Notes under the pieces: model-generated
Told to the model about the DNA's origin: nothing
What the model saw: the letters and a program-made list of their open reading frames with translations, nothing else
Databases searched by the model: none
Source of the DNA: Podocnemis expansa
Lineage: Eukaryota; Chordata; Testudines; Podocnemididae
NCBI GenBank assembly: GCA_007922195.1
Contig: ML681964.1
Location: forward strand, 2,789,406 to 2,853,405
Length of the DNA: 64,000 nucleotides
Reading direction: 5' to 3'
Made by a program: the position numbers and the translations under genes
Shown here: positions 1 through 11,355 of the stretch, piece by piece
How the letters are laid out: every line of letters starts with the position of its first letter
Position numbering within the stretch: the stretch's first letter is position 1

Positions 1-1038
1 GGAATAGAAAGTTGGCTAGATCATTGGGTTCAAAGGGTAACCATCAATGGTTGAGTGTCTAGCTGGCAACTGGTAACAAGCAGAGTGACCCAGGACCTGG
101 TGCCGAGGTCAGTTTTATTCAACATCTTCATTAATGATCTGGAGGATGGGGTAGGCTACACGCTCAGCAAGTCTGCAGATAATACTAAGCTGGGGGAGGT
201 GGTAGATATGCTGGAGAGCAGGGCTAGGATACAAAGTAAGTTAGATGAATAAAAGGGTTGAGCCAAAAGAAATCTGAGGAGGTTCAAAAAGGACTAGTGC
301 AGAGTCATGCTCTTAGAATGGAAGAATCTCATGCACTGCTACAAACTGGGGAACAATTGGCTAAGCTGAAAATGACCTGAGGTTACAGTTGCCAAGAAAT
401 TGGATACAAGTCAACAGTATACCCTTATTGTCAAGAAGGCTACTGGCATATTAGGCTGACTAGTGGGAGCAGGAGACCGAGGGAAGTGATTATTCCCCTC
501 CATTCTGCACTGGAAAGGCCCCATATGGAGTACTATGCCCCGTTTGCCCGCCCACCCCCGCTGCAGAAAGGATGTGGACTAATTGGAAAGAGTTCAGTGG
601 AAAGCAACTAAAATCATTAGGGGTGTGGAGCACATCACTTATGAGGAGAGGCTGAGAGAACCAGGTTTGTTTAGTCTGCAGAAAAGAAGAAGGGAGGATT
701 TGATAGCAGCCTTTAACTACCTGAAAGGAGATTCCCAGAAGGATGGATCTAGACTGTTCTCAGTGTTAGTAGATGACGGAACTAGGAGCAATGGTCTCAA
801 GTTGCAGTGAGGGAGGTCTAGGTTGGATATTATGAAAAATGTTTTCACTAGGAGGGTGGTAAAGCACTGGAATGCTTTTTCTGGGGCTGGGTGGGGGGTG
901 ATATGGAATTGCCATCCATAGAGGATTTTAAGGTGCAACTTAACTGGGATGGTTTAGTTGGGTTTAGTTCTGCTTTAAGCAGAGGGCTGGACTAGTTGAT
1001 CTACTGAAGTGCTTTCCAACCCTAATCTTCTATGATTG
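1..1038 (+). mobile_element. CR1 LINE, 3' part of ORF2 and 3' end, decayed
   Basis: This is a non-LTR retrotransposon remnant reading on the plus strand and cut by the window start. Translated pieces match CR1 reverse transcriptase: SVLFNIFINDLEDGVGYTLS near 110-170, then a degenerate active site reading SADNTKLG where functional copies have F-A-D-D, so the second catalytic Asp is lost. Further on come ERVQWKATKIIRG near 585-620 and YEERLREPGLFSLQKRR near 640-690. The copy ends near 1035 with a TTCTATGATTG-like tail, the usual CR1 3' terminus. Several frameshifts and stops break it. Confidence 0.9.
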
Positions 1039-1740
1039 TAGTGTTATGTTTGCCTTTGTACGCCTTTGTTTGCATTGTGTTTGATTGGCAATCCTTTTTC
1101 TTGTATAATTTTTTAAGGTTAGTTTTTCATCCCCTTTTCAGCTATCCAGGTTTTTCTTCCCTTACTTAAAGTCATTCAGGCTGGACTGCTCACCTTCTTG
1201 TTGCCACCTGTTGGCATTCTTTGGGTTGCTGGCATTGCTCTTATTATAATAAGCAAGCTACAATGGTCCTCCCTGTAAAGTTTCTTGTGGGACCTATAGT
1301 CTGTACCCACAAAAGACTTTCTCCTAGGTGGAAGCATCATGCATTCTTTAATTTAGTACTGGATTCATCCTTCCAGAGAACCCACACAACACGCCTGAAA
1401 ACTCTTTTTTCCTGCTTAAAGCCTGAGAACTTCTGTCTGGCAAACAGATCTTTGCCCAGAGGCAAATGAATACAGTCCTTGAGACAACAGAGTTTGATCT
1501 AACTTGACTTGCAAGTTTTCACATTAGTATATATTAATTTATAAGAAGACTGGCAGAAGACAGAGATACTGTTGGTCTAAAATGACTGAAGTACCTTCCT
1601 AAAGAAGTGGAGTATTTTGCTCAGAGCCAAAGGACAAGGGAGCCAAATTCATCCCTAGCATAATTTGTTCATATTTGTGCTGGGGAATATTTTGACCCGG
1701 TGTATCAGCTTTAAATGTGAATGTGCTACGATGTACATTC

Positions 1741-1800
1741 TAGGATGAAACTACTATTAAAAGCTAGTGCTAGGATGAAAACACTGTTAAAAGTCAGTTT
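1741..1800. repeat. Tandem duplication, two 30-bp units
   Basis: Two adjacent 30-bp units start with TAGGATGAAA and share most of their first 23 bases, including TTAAAAG. They are diverged and short, with no recognised family. Confidence 0.6.
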
Positions 1801-3051
1801 AACAGGAAAGTGAAAGAATGTCTTTCATGACCAAAAAAGAGAATTTCCCACTACAGTCTTCTAGTTGACATTTACACATAAGACCAGTCTGGAATCTTTA
1901 TCAGAGCCAGTTCAGTTTCAAAATACTATTCTCTATTTGTTGGTGGTTATTTTCAGGTTAGTTCAAAGGAAGATAAATATAATGAAAGAAGTGATTATAG
2001 CCTCCCGTGAGTTTCTAGGAAACTCCTGTTTAGGTTCTGCATGTTCCCTACGCTATAAATGATAAGAATCAGCATGTAATCAGGTTAATTATTTCCCCCC
2101 TGCCACACTGGAGACTAGTGTCTTATAGTGAGCAACGCTTTCATTATTGTTAAATGTTCTGTTAAATTGAAAAAATATTTATATTTATTCAACATGAACT
2201 TTTATAACTGGTTCTTTCAAAAATATATTAACTTCTTTTTAAAAACTAAAAATTGCACATGCTCTTTCTTTAGTGATCACCTCCTGCCTGCTGGCATTTG
2301 TAACCACAATTTGCAGACATGGAAACTGCTGGCATCTTTCAGCAACAAACAAACAAACAAAAACCCAGGAACATTCAGATAGCCTGTAATGTACCTGCCC
2401 GTATGACTGAAAAATATAAATACCAGTGTTGTGAGAACAGCATTTGCTATCACAGCAATGCAATAGTTCAGTATGTGCAGTGAGGGATATTCTGAGAAGA
2501 TAGGTGCATTTTTCCACTATGGCAAAATTTCCATCATTTCAAAAGAGAGCTACAGTCCCTGCAACACAGGCATAATGCCAGCAGAAACTTTCCTCAACTA
2601 CATAGAGAGGGCTTCTGAATTTAAGAAGTCTTTTTGCTTTCAGGCTTTAGTGAAAGGAAAGTGGACAATGAAAATGGTTATATAAAAATTCCCTTCAGAA
2701 CACTATCACCAGACCAGCAACTAGCATGGAGCTGTCACATGTAATTTTCCTTTGATCCATTATATAATTTTGCTATTATTTTTTTTTCTATAGGTATTAA
2801 AGAAAATGATGGCAGAACGGGTACACAAACATTCTTTGCCTCTATGTCAGACACAAAGAGGTAGGCTCCACCTGTAAAATACACACAGAGTCATATTCTG
2901 CAGCAATAAACATGATGATGTAAACTACACATTGGGCACATGTACTGTATGTTGGTCAAAAGGTGAGTGTAGTAGTTTACTTTGCACAGTTTGGCATTCA
3001 AATGATGTGAAAAACAAGTGCAACTTAATGCTGAGTGGTCAAAAAAGCAGG

Positions 3052-3266
3052 CAAAACTACTAACTCAAACACGTGGCCCAGGGGCTGCATGTGGCCCCTA
3101 AAGCTATTTCCTGAGGCCTGAGATGACATGATTGTTTCCGATATTTGCAATATCATTGTATGGAAAGGTTTCAGTGGTGTGGCACTGGGGCTAACATACT
3201 AATCCTCATGCAGCCCTCTACTAGTCCTCATGTGGCCCATGTGGTGATTTGAGTTTGAGGCCATTG
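3052..3266. mobile_element. Probable non-autonomous hAT element
   Basis: The ends are related inverted sequences. The left end reads ACTCAAACACGTGGCCC and the right end, reversed, reads CAATGGCCTCAAACTCAAAT then ACATGGGCCACATG, as in hAT families built from tCAAACTc and TGGCCC motifs. No 8-bp target duplication is visible, so the boundaries are approximate. Confidence 0.5.
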
Positions 3267-4123
3267 TTTTATTCTGTTTGTTTTAATTTTTACTGTTCTA
3301 TCCTTGTGATATCTGAATATACTACCTACCCAGGATGCATTAAGCAAGTGCCCTGGATATGTCACATGAGGGTCCTTCTTCATTTCATTCTCCTATATGA
3401 AAGCAGTGTGTGAATGGTTTGTTTTTTTGGATATGCTACATGTTTTCTTTTGAAGGCCATAGTAAAAGACAGTTCTCTGAACTTGGGGCATGGGTTAGAG
3501 GTGGTTCATAATAATTTGTGCTCTGTGCCGTGCACAAATAATCTCACTCTTGTGAGTAATAATTCTGCTGTGGCACAGGACAAGAAGAGGTGAGGGATGT
3601 TTTGCTCCTGAACCGTGGGGAGATTTTTAGGTATCTGTGCCCCAGCCATTAAATGCCTTGAAAATAACACTGATGCTTGAACTTACTGTATTATTCTACA
3701 GGAGCAAATTCAGTGAACAGAGGTCACGGGTAAGAAAAAGCAGGCCTCACTCCACTCAGGCTTTTCTTGAGTTTACCTTTCCTGCAACATCCCCTTCTGG
3801 TCTCTCAATGTGCAAGTGACACTAATTTTGTATACCCACTAAATGTCATTTACACTACATTGTCAGTTACAGTGAGGTGTGTTGAAAGGATTTTATAGTG
3901 GGGGTCCTGAGAGCCACTGAACCTAGCTGTAAACCTGATACATGATGGAGAGAACTTCAAACCAGCAGCAGCAGTAGCACGCCCAGCAGCCTTAGTTCCA
4001 GCACATGCGGTTACAGTCACATCCTGAAAAACTAACCATATGTGGTACTCACCACTCCATTTACATCTCTCCAAAATGTGACAAAAAGTTGCAACCTCTC
4101 ATACTTGTTTTGGATTTGCCCAG

Positions 4124-4129
4124 TTTATT
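4124..4129 (-). promoter_or_regulatory. Candidate poly(A) signal AATAAA downstream of RBMS3 exon C
   Basis: A canonical AATAAA hexamer lies on the minus strand about 120 nt after the stop codon that follows exon C if its donor is unused. A T-rich segment follows about 35-45 nt later. The hexamer is common by chance in AT-rich DNA, so this is only a candidate. Confidence 0.3.
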
Positions 4130-4249
4130 AATGGCTGAGCCAATGGTCTAATATAAAACCAGAGCAATCCCACTGAATTCACTGGGGTTACTGTGTATTC
4201 CAAAGACAACATCATTTACTTACAGGTGATTAAGCAAGATCTTACTTAC

Positions 4250-4377
4250 TTAGTCTGTTGGTAAGAATATGCAGGTGCGTGTTCACTGGATGTTTCCACG
4301 GTCATCTGTTGCTGTTGCCCGCTGGCTTCCTGTGATGAAGATGCTACCGTCTGTGGAGAAGTATCAGCAACGACACC
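4250..4377 (-). CDS. RBMS3: RBMS3 penultimate coding exon C (42 codons plus 2 nt)
   Basis: This exon encodes GVVADTSPQTVASSSQEASG, then QQQQMTVETSSEHAPAYSYQQT and the first two bases of the next codon. A Ser/Thr/Gln-rich tail ending in AYSYQQ is characteristic of RBMS3; RBMS1 ends differently. The acceptor is TTAG before 4377. The donor is AA|GTAAGT at 4250/4249, a strong consensus. The expected last codons (Lys, Pro, stop) must come from a further exon, which I could not find between 1 and 4249. If the donor is not used, the reading frame ends immediately with AAG TAA (stop at 4248-4246), giving a protein that differs only at the extreme C-terminus. Confidence 0.92.
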
Positions 4378-5600
4378 CTAAGGAAGCAAATAGGAACATA
4401 AAGGCCTTACTGAAATTAATCACATCAGTGACATGAAGGAGGCCAGCAACATTTCACCACTTCATTATTTCTGTTTATCTACACCATTTATTTGCACTGT
4501 TGTGAGTGTTTGGGCTAGGAAAAACCATGTGCTATCATGACATAACGACTATCAATGTACAAGGAGCTCTGGCCCAGCAGTGAGAGACAACCTCAATTCA
4601 GACTTCCTGTAACACTCTGCTCTAATATGCAGTCCTGAAAAATATCTACACATTATAATTCTATGATTATGGGGGGAATCCTGGTCCTGCTCAAGTAACA
4701 GAGGAGGTCTTCTTTCTCTTCAATGGCTTCAGGATTTGGATATGATATTTTTATTACATACACATGGTTGGTTGATTTTTTTGCCTCACTTACACTGACT
4801 TTACCTTGGATTAATGTTGACTTCTAAATTACTCTGGTGTGAGGGCAGAATCAAGTCTCAAAAGATTTTGCAATATATTGTGCTGTAACACACGGCACAG
4901 AAATTGTAACATGCTTTGCACAGTAGTGTATTTGCATTGAAGTAGTGTTTTTATGTAGAGTGTTTTCTCTTTTAAAATGAATTTAAGACAAACTAAAGAT
5001 TTTACCTAACAGGGTGTTGGACTAATGAGGCTTCATTTCAATTTAGAGGTTCAGCTGAATTTTCTTTATATGTATATAGTCTACATACATTTGCATTTGA
5101 CTTGAAAACTTGCAGTTACACTCATTTCACTGATAATTTTGTTCATCTTATTTGGGCATTTTAAATTTTTTTACATTTCTGTTGGCTCATGAAATTAGCT
5201 ATATTCTGCTCCCTTTACTTCTGCTAATGTGCATCAACCACATCGATGACACCAATGGCTCTCATTTGGCAATAGAATTTGCAAGTAGATTGCATGCTGT
5301 GAAGCCAGAAGAGGGAGCACAAAACACTCAGTTTTATCAACATCTAACTTATATAAACAATGGATGGTTCATTTTAAATTTCTGAGACAAAGTGATCTAT
5401 TCTTTTTCCAAAGGTTCTTAGACTCCACTGCCTGCCATGCTGACCAATATTGCCTAATTGTTTCCTTTTACTCTCCAGTCTACATCCCTCTGCTGTCTCT
5501 TGCCTTAGATTTAAATAGTAAGCTCTTTGGGGCAGGGAGCTTCTTTTTGTTCCCTGTATACCACCTAGCACAATGGGTTTCTTGCCAATGACTAGGGTTA

Positions 5601-5655
5601 TATAATATAATATAATATAATATAATATAATATAATATAATATAATATAATATAA
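5601..5655. repeat. (TATAA)n pentanucleotide microsatellite, 11 perfect units
   Basis: Eleven uninterrupted TATAA units span 55 bp within the short RBMS3 intron, between exons C and B. Its purity suggests it is length-variable. Confidence 0.97.
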
Positions 5656-6626
5656 TAGCAAATTTTAAGATCGGTCTTCTACTTCATTTCTTTAATAATT
5701 AATGAAAGCTATTCAAAGAAGGCATTATGATATATTTACAGCAAAATCTGATTTAGAGTGAAACTAACTTGATACAATGAAGATTTAAACAAGACCAGCT
5801 GAGTATTACAAAAAACAAAACAATACAAAAAACCCCAAAACCAATAGTGGCCTTTCCTACCATGTGGTAGATCATTTGGGATTCTGAAAATTTGTAGCCA
5901 CAGTCACTGGGAAAATCATGGTGGATCCACTTGATGGCAGATTGAGAGGTGCCAAAATAACTGCTCAAAGAGCATCCTCAACTGGCCAACTCATGGAACA
6001 GTAATAGCATCAACTCCAGAGTAGAGACAGCTAAAGACTAAATTATTGAAATAATAGCACCCCTCAGATTATCACAGAGTAAGGGAGAAGTTAAAAACAG
6101 GGAAAAAAGAAATACAAATTTAAGAGTAACAGCATCTTTATTTCCCAAGCCTCCCTCTTGCTTTCTCAGATGCACTTATGAAGATGCATCACAGTGGAGG
6201 GTGGGCTGAAGTGCTCCCAGCATCTTGTGCTCTACAGGATTGAGTAAATACTTACTCATTAGAATGTCATCAGCATGACTCAGCCCCAAGGAGGGAGAGA
6301 GCGAATCCTTCCTCAAGGATGAAAAGCACTCAGTCAGTGCAGCATCCTCCACGTCTGTATGTACAAGAGGAAGGTTTCCATTGCTCAATCACTTATTCTG
6401 GTTGCTGTATGTTTTCAGCAATTACCTACGCTCACTAAGGACTTCATCCAACCCTCTTGCAATCTTCTCTTCTCAAATCTTTTTGTGTTCATGGTTTGCT
6501 TGTTGGTTTGGTTCTCCTGCATTTTCCCCATCTCCCTCCCAAATATACGAAAAATCAAAAGTGGTTTATTCCATTTCCTATGCACAGCAAAACAAATGCA
6601 AAAACAAGGGCACTCGTGGATCTTTC

Positions 6627-6680
6627 AAAAAAAAAAAAAAAAGAAAGAAAGAAAAGAAAGAAAGAAAGAAAGAAAAAGGA
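6627..6680. repeat. Poly(A) followed by (GAAA)n tract
   Basis: A run of about 16 A is followed by degenerate GAAA repeats, an A-rich purine tract about 140 bp from RBMS3 exon B on its downstream side. It could be the tail of a decayed retroposon, but no body is recognisable. Confidence 0.9.
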
Positions 6681-6819
6681 ATTTGAAGTTCAATCCCAAA
6701 TTTAAGAGCAGCATAAGGTGTGGTTTGGAAAAGGAACATTTAAACCTTTCTTGATATACGACAAGTTCATGTTATTTGTTACCCCTTCAGCCTATTTGCA
6801 TGAATGGAGGTAAACTTAC

Positions 6820-6900
6820 TTCAATAGGGACAGCTGTTGGAGGCACAGGAGTGTACTGGGGAATGTAGGTCCCTTGCATAGGTGCAGCAGCAGTCATATA
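6820..6900 (-). CDS. RBMS3: RBMS3 C-terminal-region coding exon B (27 codons)
   Basis: This exon encodes 27 residues beginning YMTAAAPMQGTYIPQYT and ending PPTAVPIE, a Pro/Tyr-rich segment that follows exon A in RBMS3. The acceptor is TTCTAG at 6902-6901 and the donor GTAAG starts at 6819. The exon is 81 nt, phase 0 at both ends, so it is a symmetric exon that could be included or skipped without a frameshift. It lies 26,216 bp downstream of exon A in gene orientation and 2,442 bp upstream of exon C. The residues are uninterrupted, as expected under purifying selection in an otherwise repeat-filled intron. Confidence 0.93.
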
Positions 6901-8134
6901 CTAGAATAAGTCAAAGGCAAATGACTATTAGAAATAGAAAACCACAATCCAATCACAGAAGACTATATCAGAAGTATTACATACCTTTATTTTGTTACAG
7001 TACAGAATTTATTAATTTGTATGTAGTGCGTGCCATTCCACTATTTTTTAGCCACTAGTTTTACTTAATGGTAGGAACTGGCACTTAAAATCATACATCC
7101 TGACTTGTTTAGTGATCACACACGTGAATGAAAGAAACACCAAGAGATCATGGTATACAGTGGTGTTAGATTTAGATTATATTATTTTGTCATATGCTTT
7201 TCAACTGGAGAGAGACGTATTTCTATGTATGAATGAAATACCAAGGAGACACAATAACAACACACAGTGATTATACAGAAAAGTCTAAAGAAACTCTTGG
7301 AATCCCCATCTTTAAATGGTACCTACAAAAATATTTACTGCTGAAATTAAAAAACTTTTCCAACATTATTCTTCAACCCTGAACATGAGAACAATCACAT
7401 CTCTGGGGAAATGAAGATCAGGAAAGGGAAAAGACATAAAAAGAATAGGTATCTGATAGTTTCTGTTTTTTGTACTTGAGGGCATTAACTGAATTTACTT
7501 CTACATATGAATATTTTTAATAACCAAGAAGCTTTCCTAAATATGAAACTTTGCCAAATTATTATTCTGTCAACATGCAGTACTGGCTTTTTCTAAGATA
7601 TCTTCTCTCTGAAGCACTACTGGAAGTCAGTCCTTAATTGTGAGTAGATGTGCATATTTATATCATATTGCTGAAGCAGTTCATAGGTAAATGCAACTGA
7701 TTGTTCAAATCTTTAAATGCCGTACCAGCATTAAGTTGTCAGATGTAGACAGTGTTCTTACCTAGTCCTAGCTGTTTAAGGTGACAAAAGTCACAGAATT
7801 TGAGCAATCTGAAAGTTGTCTTCTTACACATTATCTTCAAAGGTCCATGGCAGACCTGAATCTACATAGGACGTATTTGATTAATTTTAAAATGAGTTAA
7901 ATATAGTTTGGTTTTTCTGGCTGAGGCAGGGGGAGCTTGCAAGATTTTATTCCATTGCTTACTGTGAAATTAACTGTCCAGACTCTCAGTTCACCTTTAA
8001 ATTACCTGTGTTATTTGAAATGTCCGTAGAAAAACTGCATTATAACCATGCAAAGAGGAGTAGAACAGATGCACTGTCCAAGATATGTCTGAGATGTGGA
8101 AATGACATGTACAAGAATACTGAGGGCTACATTC

Positions 8135-8225
8135 CAGACTTCTTGCTCAGGTAAAGGTCCTACTGACTTCAATGGAAAATTTTCCTATATAAAAACCATG
8201 ACCAAGGAGTGCAGGATTTAAGCAC
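8135..8225. repeat. Old interspersed repeat with internal palindrome (amniote-type)
   Basis: The stretch contains TCAGGTAAAGGTCCTACTGA, then CTTCAATGGAAAATTTTCCT and GAGTGCAGGATTTAAG. This is the layout of a widespread old amniote repeat in which 'actgacttcaatggga' sits at the centre of a palindrome ending in an 'aaggactgcaggattt' tail. A similar fragment lies at 16255-16330. Family assignment is from memory and unverified. Confidence 0.45.
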
Positions 8226-9373
8226 GCATTGGTAGCATCACATTATGTATTCATAAGTAATTAACATGATATTGTTGACATTCACTGCATCTACACTGAG
8301 TCAGCTCAAAACAAGACATGAGTGTCAGCCATACATATTATACATGCCTCCTGCCATAAATTCCTGATGAAATTTTTTTGTTTCTCTTCAAAATAGACTT
8401 GTTACAGACTGAGAAGTTCAGTGTTTCATCGGTCAGTGTCAATCAACCAATGACATTTAAGCCAAATATCCACATTGTGCTGCAGTGTATAATATGGATA
8501 TTCTCTGGCTATGAGAATTAGTCATTGATGAAAATATAAGAAGGTGAGCCTGACACTGTTATCATCTAGTGCCCTCCTATGTGCTATGCAGTATTTTTCT
8601 AAATTAATTGTTAGCTTTTATTTGAAATGCTCACTCTCATAGTTCCACAAAGCCTGATTTTAATTTGCACTGACGTTTGTTTCTCCCAACAAAATTGTTT
8701 TTAAATTAAACACATCTATGTAAAGATGAGAACAAAATCAGTTCTTGTCAATGATGTTTTCTACTAAGTTCTTCCTTGAACCCAGCAGAAAATCATCCTA
8801 TGTCCTCTGAATTACTAGACTGCATTATCCTTGTCATCATCTTAGTGTGCATACAAACACACAGGTAAATGAAATCATATGAGAGATCACAAAATTATTA
8901 AACTAATTTTAAAATCAGGAAACTATATTCGTTTCAATACCCTTCAGCAGTGGGTTCCACAGGACAACTATAGGAGGTATGCATGACATAATATTTACTT
9001 ATATTAGTTCTAACTATGCTGCCTTTTGGGGTACAAGAGAATCAGAAGTCTTTTCTTGGTTCTGAAACTGACTCACTGAGTTATCTTAGCCAAGTCTCTT
9101 TGACTCTCTATGTATCATTTTCTGCTTCTGTAAAATTGTCATAACATTGAATACCTACTTTTATTTTTAAGTGCTTTGAACTCAATGGATAAAAAACAAA
9201 GTGAGACAAATTCATTGCTGCTTCAACTCCACTGGCAGAAATGGAGTTATACGGGCAGAACATTTGACCCCATAAATGTTAAGTGCTGAGCTTTCAAACA
9301 GATGCACACATATATATTTTATGGTGTATCTACATGGTACAGCACTGTGTTCTATAGGGGGTGTGATTTCTAA

Positions 9374-9799
9374 GGCTATGTCTGCACTAGCAAATTAGTC
9401 TAGATTAAGGACGCTTAATCCAGACTAATTTGGTCCCTGTCCACACTAGGCTTTGCCCAGTTTGAGCTAAAAAAAAATTTAGTTCAAACTAAGCTTTGCT
9501 TAGTTTGAACTAGTAAGTTTGAATGGTTAGTTTGAACTTAGATCTTAGTTAGAATTTTGTTTGAACTAGCATAATGTAGCCATGCTAGTTCAAACTAAAT
9601 AAGTTCAAGCTAAGTGGTTAGTTCGAACTAACCGTGCTTTTTAGTTCAAACTAACTTTTAGTTTGAACTAGCTATGCTTTTTTAGCTCAAACTAAAAAGT
9701 TAGTTTGAACTAAAAAGCTGTGGTAAGTTCAAACTAACTGGGCACTGCTTAGTTTGGACTAAGCAAGTGTGAACTAAACTTTTAGAGGTACACATAGAT
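9374..9799. mobile_element. TIR element packed with AGTTTGAACT-type inverted motifs (possibly Harbinger-like)
   Basis: The left end GGCTATGTCTGCACT pairs with a decayed right end (reversed: ATCTATGTGTAC). A TAA trinucleotide abuts both ends (9371-9373 and 9800-9802), the duplication expected of PIF/Harbinger transposons. From about 9465 to 9790 there are roughly 14 copies of AGTTTGAACT or its complement in alternating orientation. The same motif and left end recur at 20006-20948, so they form one family. No coding capacity is seen. Superfamily is tentative. Confidence 0.65.
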
Positions 9800-9854
9800 T
9801 AAGGTATTGCTCATCAGTAGGCCCATGTAGATCCTTTTGGTTTACGCTGCAGGG

Positions 9855-9972
9855 TAGAGCCCTGCAAATCGATGGATATCAGCATCTGCAAATATAATGC
9901 GGATATCTGCAGACCATTTCTTGTGGCAGGAGATCGAATACAGGTCACCATATTTTTATTTGTGCAGGGCTA
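9855..9972. mobile_element. Small hAT-like MITE (single unit of the 58862-59139 family)
   Basis: It begins TAGAGCCCTGCAAAT and ends TGTGCAGGGCTA, which are inverted ends. The interior has GGATATC and GCGGATATC motifs like those in the dimeric element at 58862-59139. No clear target duplication remains. Confidence 0.6.
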
Positions 9973-10149
9973 CAGATCTACAAACATGTAGTTATCCACA
10001 TAGTATCAGCATCCATGTTGGCTGTGTCTCGGTTATTTCCATACTAGGTGATGTACTGTGGTGAGCTCAGACTAGTACTGGCCCCTCTATGAAGTGGGGA
10101 AAGGTGTGATACAAAGTTTCTTTACCCCCAGCATCACAGAAATTCTGAA

Positions 10150-10501
10150 AAATATCTTCTCTGCTCAAATTCATCTGTGATGGGTTTGTTTAGTCTGGAA
10201 AACAGAAGACTGAGAGGAGACACAATAACAGTGTTCACGTACCTAAAACTTTGCTACGAGGAGGAGGGAGAAAAATTGTTCTCCTTAACTGCTGACGATA
10301 GGACAAGAAGCAATTACAGCAAGGGAGGTTTAGGTTGGACATTAGGAAAAAAAATACCTAATGGTCAGGGTGATTAACCACTGGAATAAGGTACATAAGC
10401 AGGTTGTGGATCTCCATTGTTGGAAGTTTTTAAGAGCAGGTTAGACCATCACCTGACAGGGATGACTTAATAGGGCACTTGGTCCTGCCATGAGGGCAGG
10501 G
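10150..10501 (+). mobile_element. CR1 LINE 3' part, left portion (interrupted)
   Basis: The plus-strand translation has GLFSLENRRLRGDTITVFTY then a Glu-rich segment, FSLTADDRTRSN and downstream KGGLGWTLG, matching the CR1 ORF2 C-terminus. The element then breaks at 10501, where a hAT element is inserted, and resumes at 11298. Confidence 0.88.
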
Positions 10502-11297
10502 CAGGGGTTAAAGTAAGCCAGAACACACACCCCAGAATGCCACTCTGGGCCCCACAATTTGAGGGGCCAGCATTCTAGGGCCCCTCAAAATAGAAAAATC
10601 GGCAGAACACATGTTCCACCCCGCCCTGGCCCAGGAGCTGCAGCTAGGCTGTGGGAGTTTTCAGATCTCCTGCCCTGAACATGCTCAGCTGCATGCTCAG
10701 GGTGGGAGTGGCCAGGCCAAGGACCATGAGAGGTCACTGAGTCTAATTCTCTGCATTCATGCTAGGACCACATACCATCTAAGGGGCACGGGGGGGGGGG
10801 GGGCGGAGGGAGCGGCAAAGCTGACCAGGCTGGGGGGGGGCGGGCAGAGGGGGCAGCATGTGAGACCAGGATGAGGGTAGGTGGGTGAAGGGGGCAGCAT
10901 GTGAGGCTGGGATGGGTGTAGGGGGGTAGCATGTGAGGCCAAGGTGGAGGTAGAGGGTGCAGCGGGCAGTGTGTGAGGCCAGGATAGCAGCATGGGGGTA
11001 GTGTGTGAGGCTAGGATCAGAGCAGCAGAGGCAGAGTGTGAGGCTTGGATAGAGGTCAGGGAGGTGCAGAGGGGTGGACAGAACAGTGTGTGAGGCCAGG
11101 ATCAGGGCCAGTATTTTTATGGAGCTATAACCATATTTTTATGGCAGGATAAATGATGCATATGGTACCAAGAAGTGGTTGCAAATGCCTACCTGGGCTG
11201 GAGCCTGCACATGCATAAAGGGGGCCTGGACAACATGGGAAGGAGGCCCAGATATTAGGAGGGTTCTAGGGCTCATCAGATTATACTTTAACCACTG
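10502..11297. mobile_element. Non-autonomous hAT element inserted in a CR1
   Basis: The ends CAGGGGTTAAAGTA (left) and CAGTGGTTAAAGTA (right, reversed) agree at 13 of 14 positions. They are flanked by GGGCAGGG (10494-10501) and GTGCAGGG (11298-11305), an 8-bp target duplication with one difference, as expected for hAT. The 796-bp interior is GC-rich with G runs near 10788 and 10830 and diverged GGCAGCATGTGAGGC-type repeats between about 10850 and 11100. No transposase is encoded, and the long GC-rich reading frames here are composition artefacts. Confidence 0.88.
10850..11105. repeat. Diverged GC-rich tandem repeat inside the hAT element
   Basis: Repeated copies of a unit containing CAGCATGTGAGGC(C/T) and AGGATG/AGGTAG recur every 45-60 bp. 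It lies inside the hAT element at 10502-11297, so it is an internal expansion. Confidence 0.6.
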
Positions 11298-11355
11298 GTG
11301 CAGGGGACTGGACTCGATGACCTCTTATGGTTTCTTCCAGATTCTGTGATTCTGG
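11298..11355 (+). mobile_element. CR1 LINE 3' end, right portion
   Basis: It resumes the copy broken at 10501 with GCAGGGGACTGGACTCGATG and ends in ATTCTGTGATTCTG, the CR1 terminal repeat. Removing the hAT element and one duplication copy rejoins the two pieces in register. Confidence 0.85.

Larger units (their letters stand above)
1..4249 (-). other. RBMS3: RBMS3 sequence downstream of exon C (intron, or 3' UTR if the donor is skipped)
   Basis: By splice-site logic this is intron leading to a final exon outside the window. On the minus strand an AATAAA hexamer lies at 4129-4124, about 117 nt past the read-through stop. It is followed by a T-rich stretch near 4090-4080 in gene orientation, so part of this interval could be a short alternative 3' UTR. 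The rest holds a CR1 end (1-1038), a 30-bp tandem pair (1741-1800), a (CAAA)n tract near 2341-2363 and a probable hAT remnant (3052-3266). Confidence 0.6.
4378..6819 (-). other. RBMS3: RBMS3 intron between exons B and C
   Basis: This is a 2,442-bp AT-rich intron with GT at 6819-6818 and AG at 4379-4378. It contains a (TATAA)11 microsatellite and a poly(A)/(GAAA)n tract, described separately. A short stretch near 4790-4860 resembles the tail of an old amniote repeat. No other gene was seen. Confidence 0.85.
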
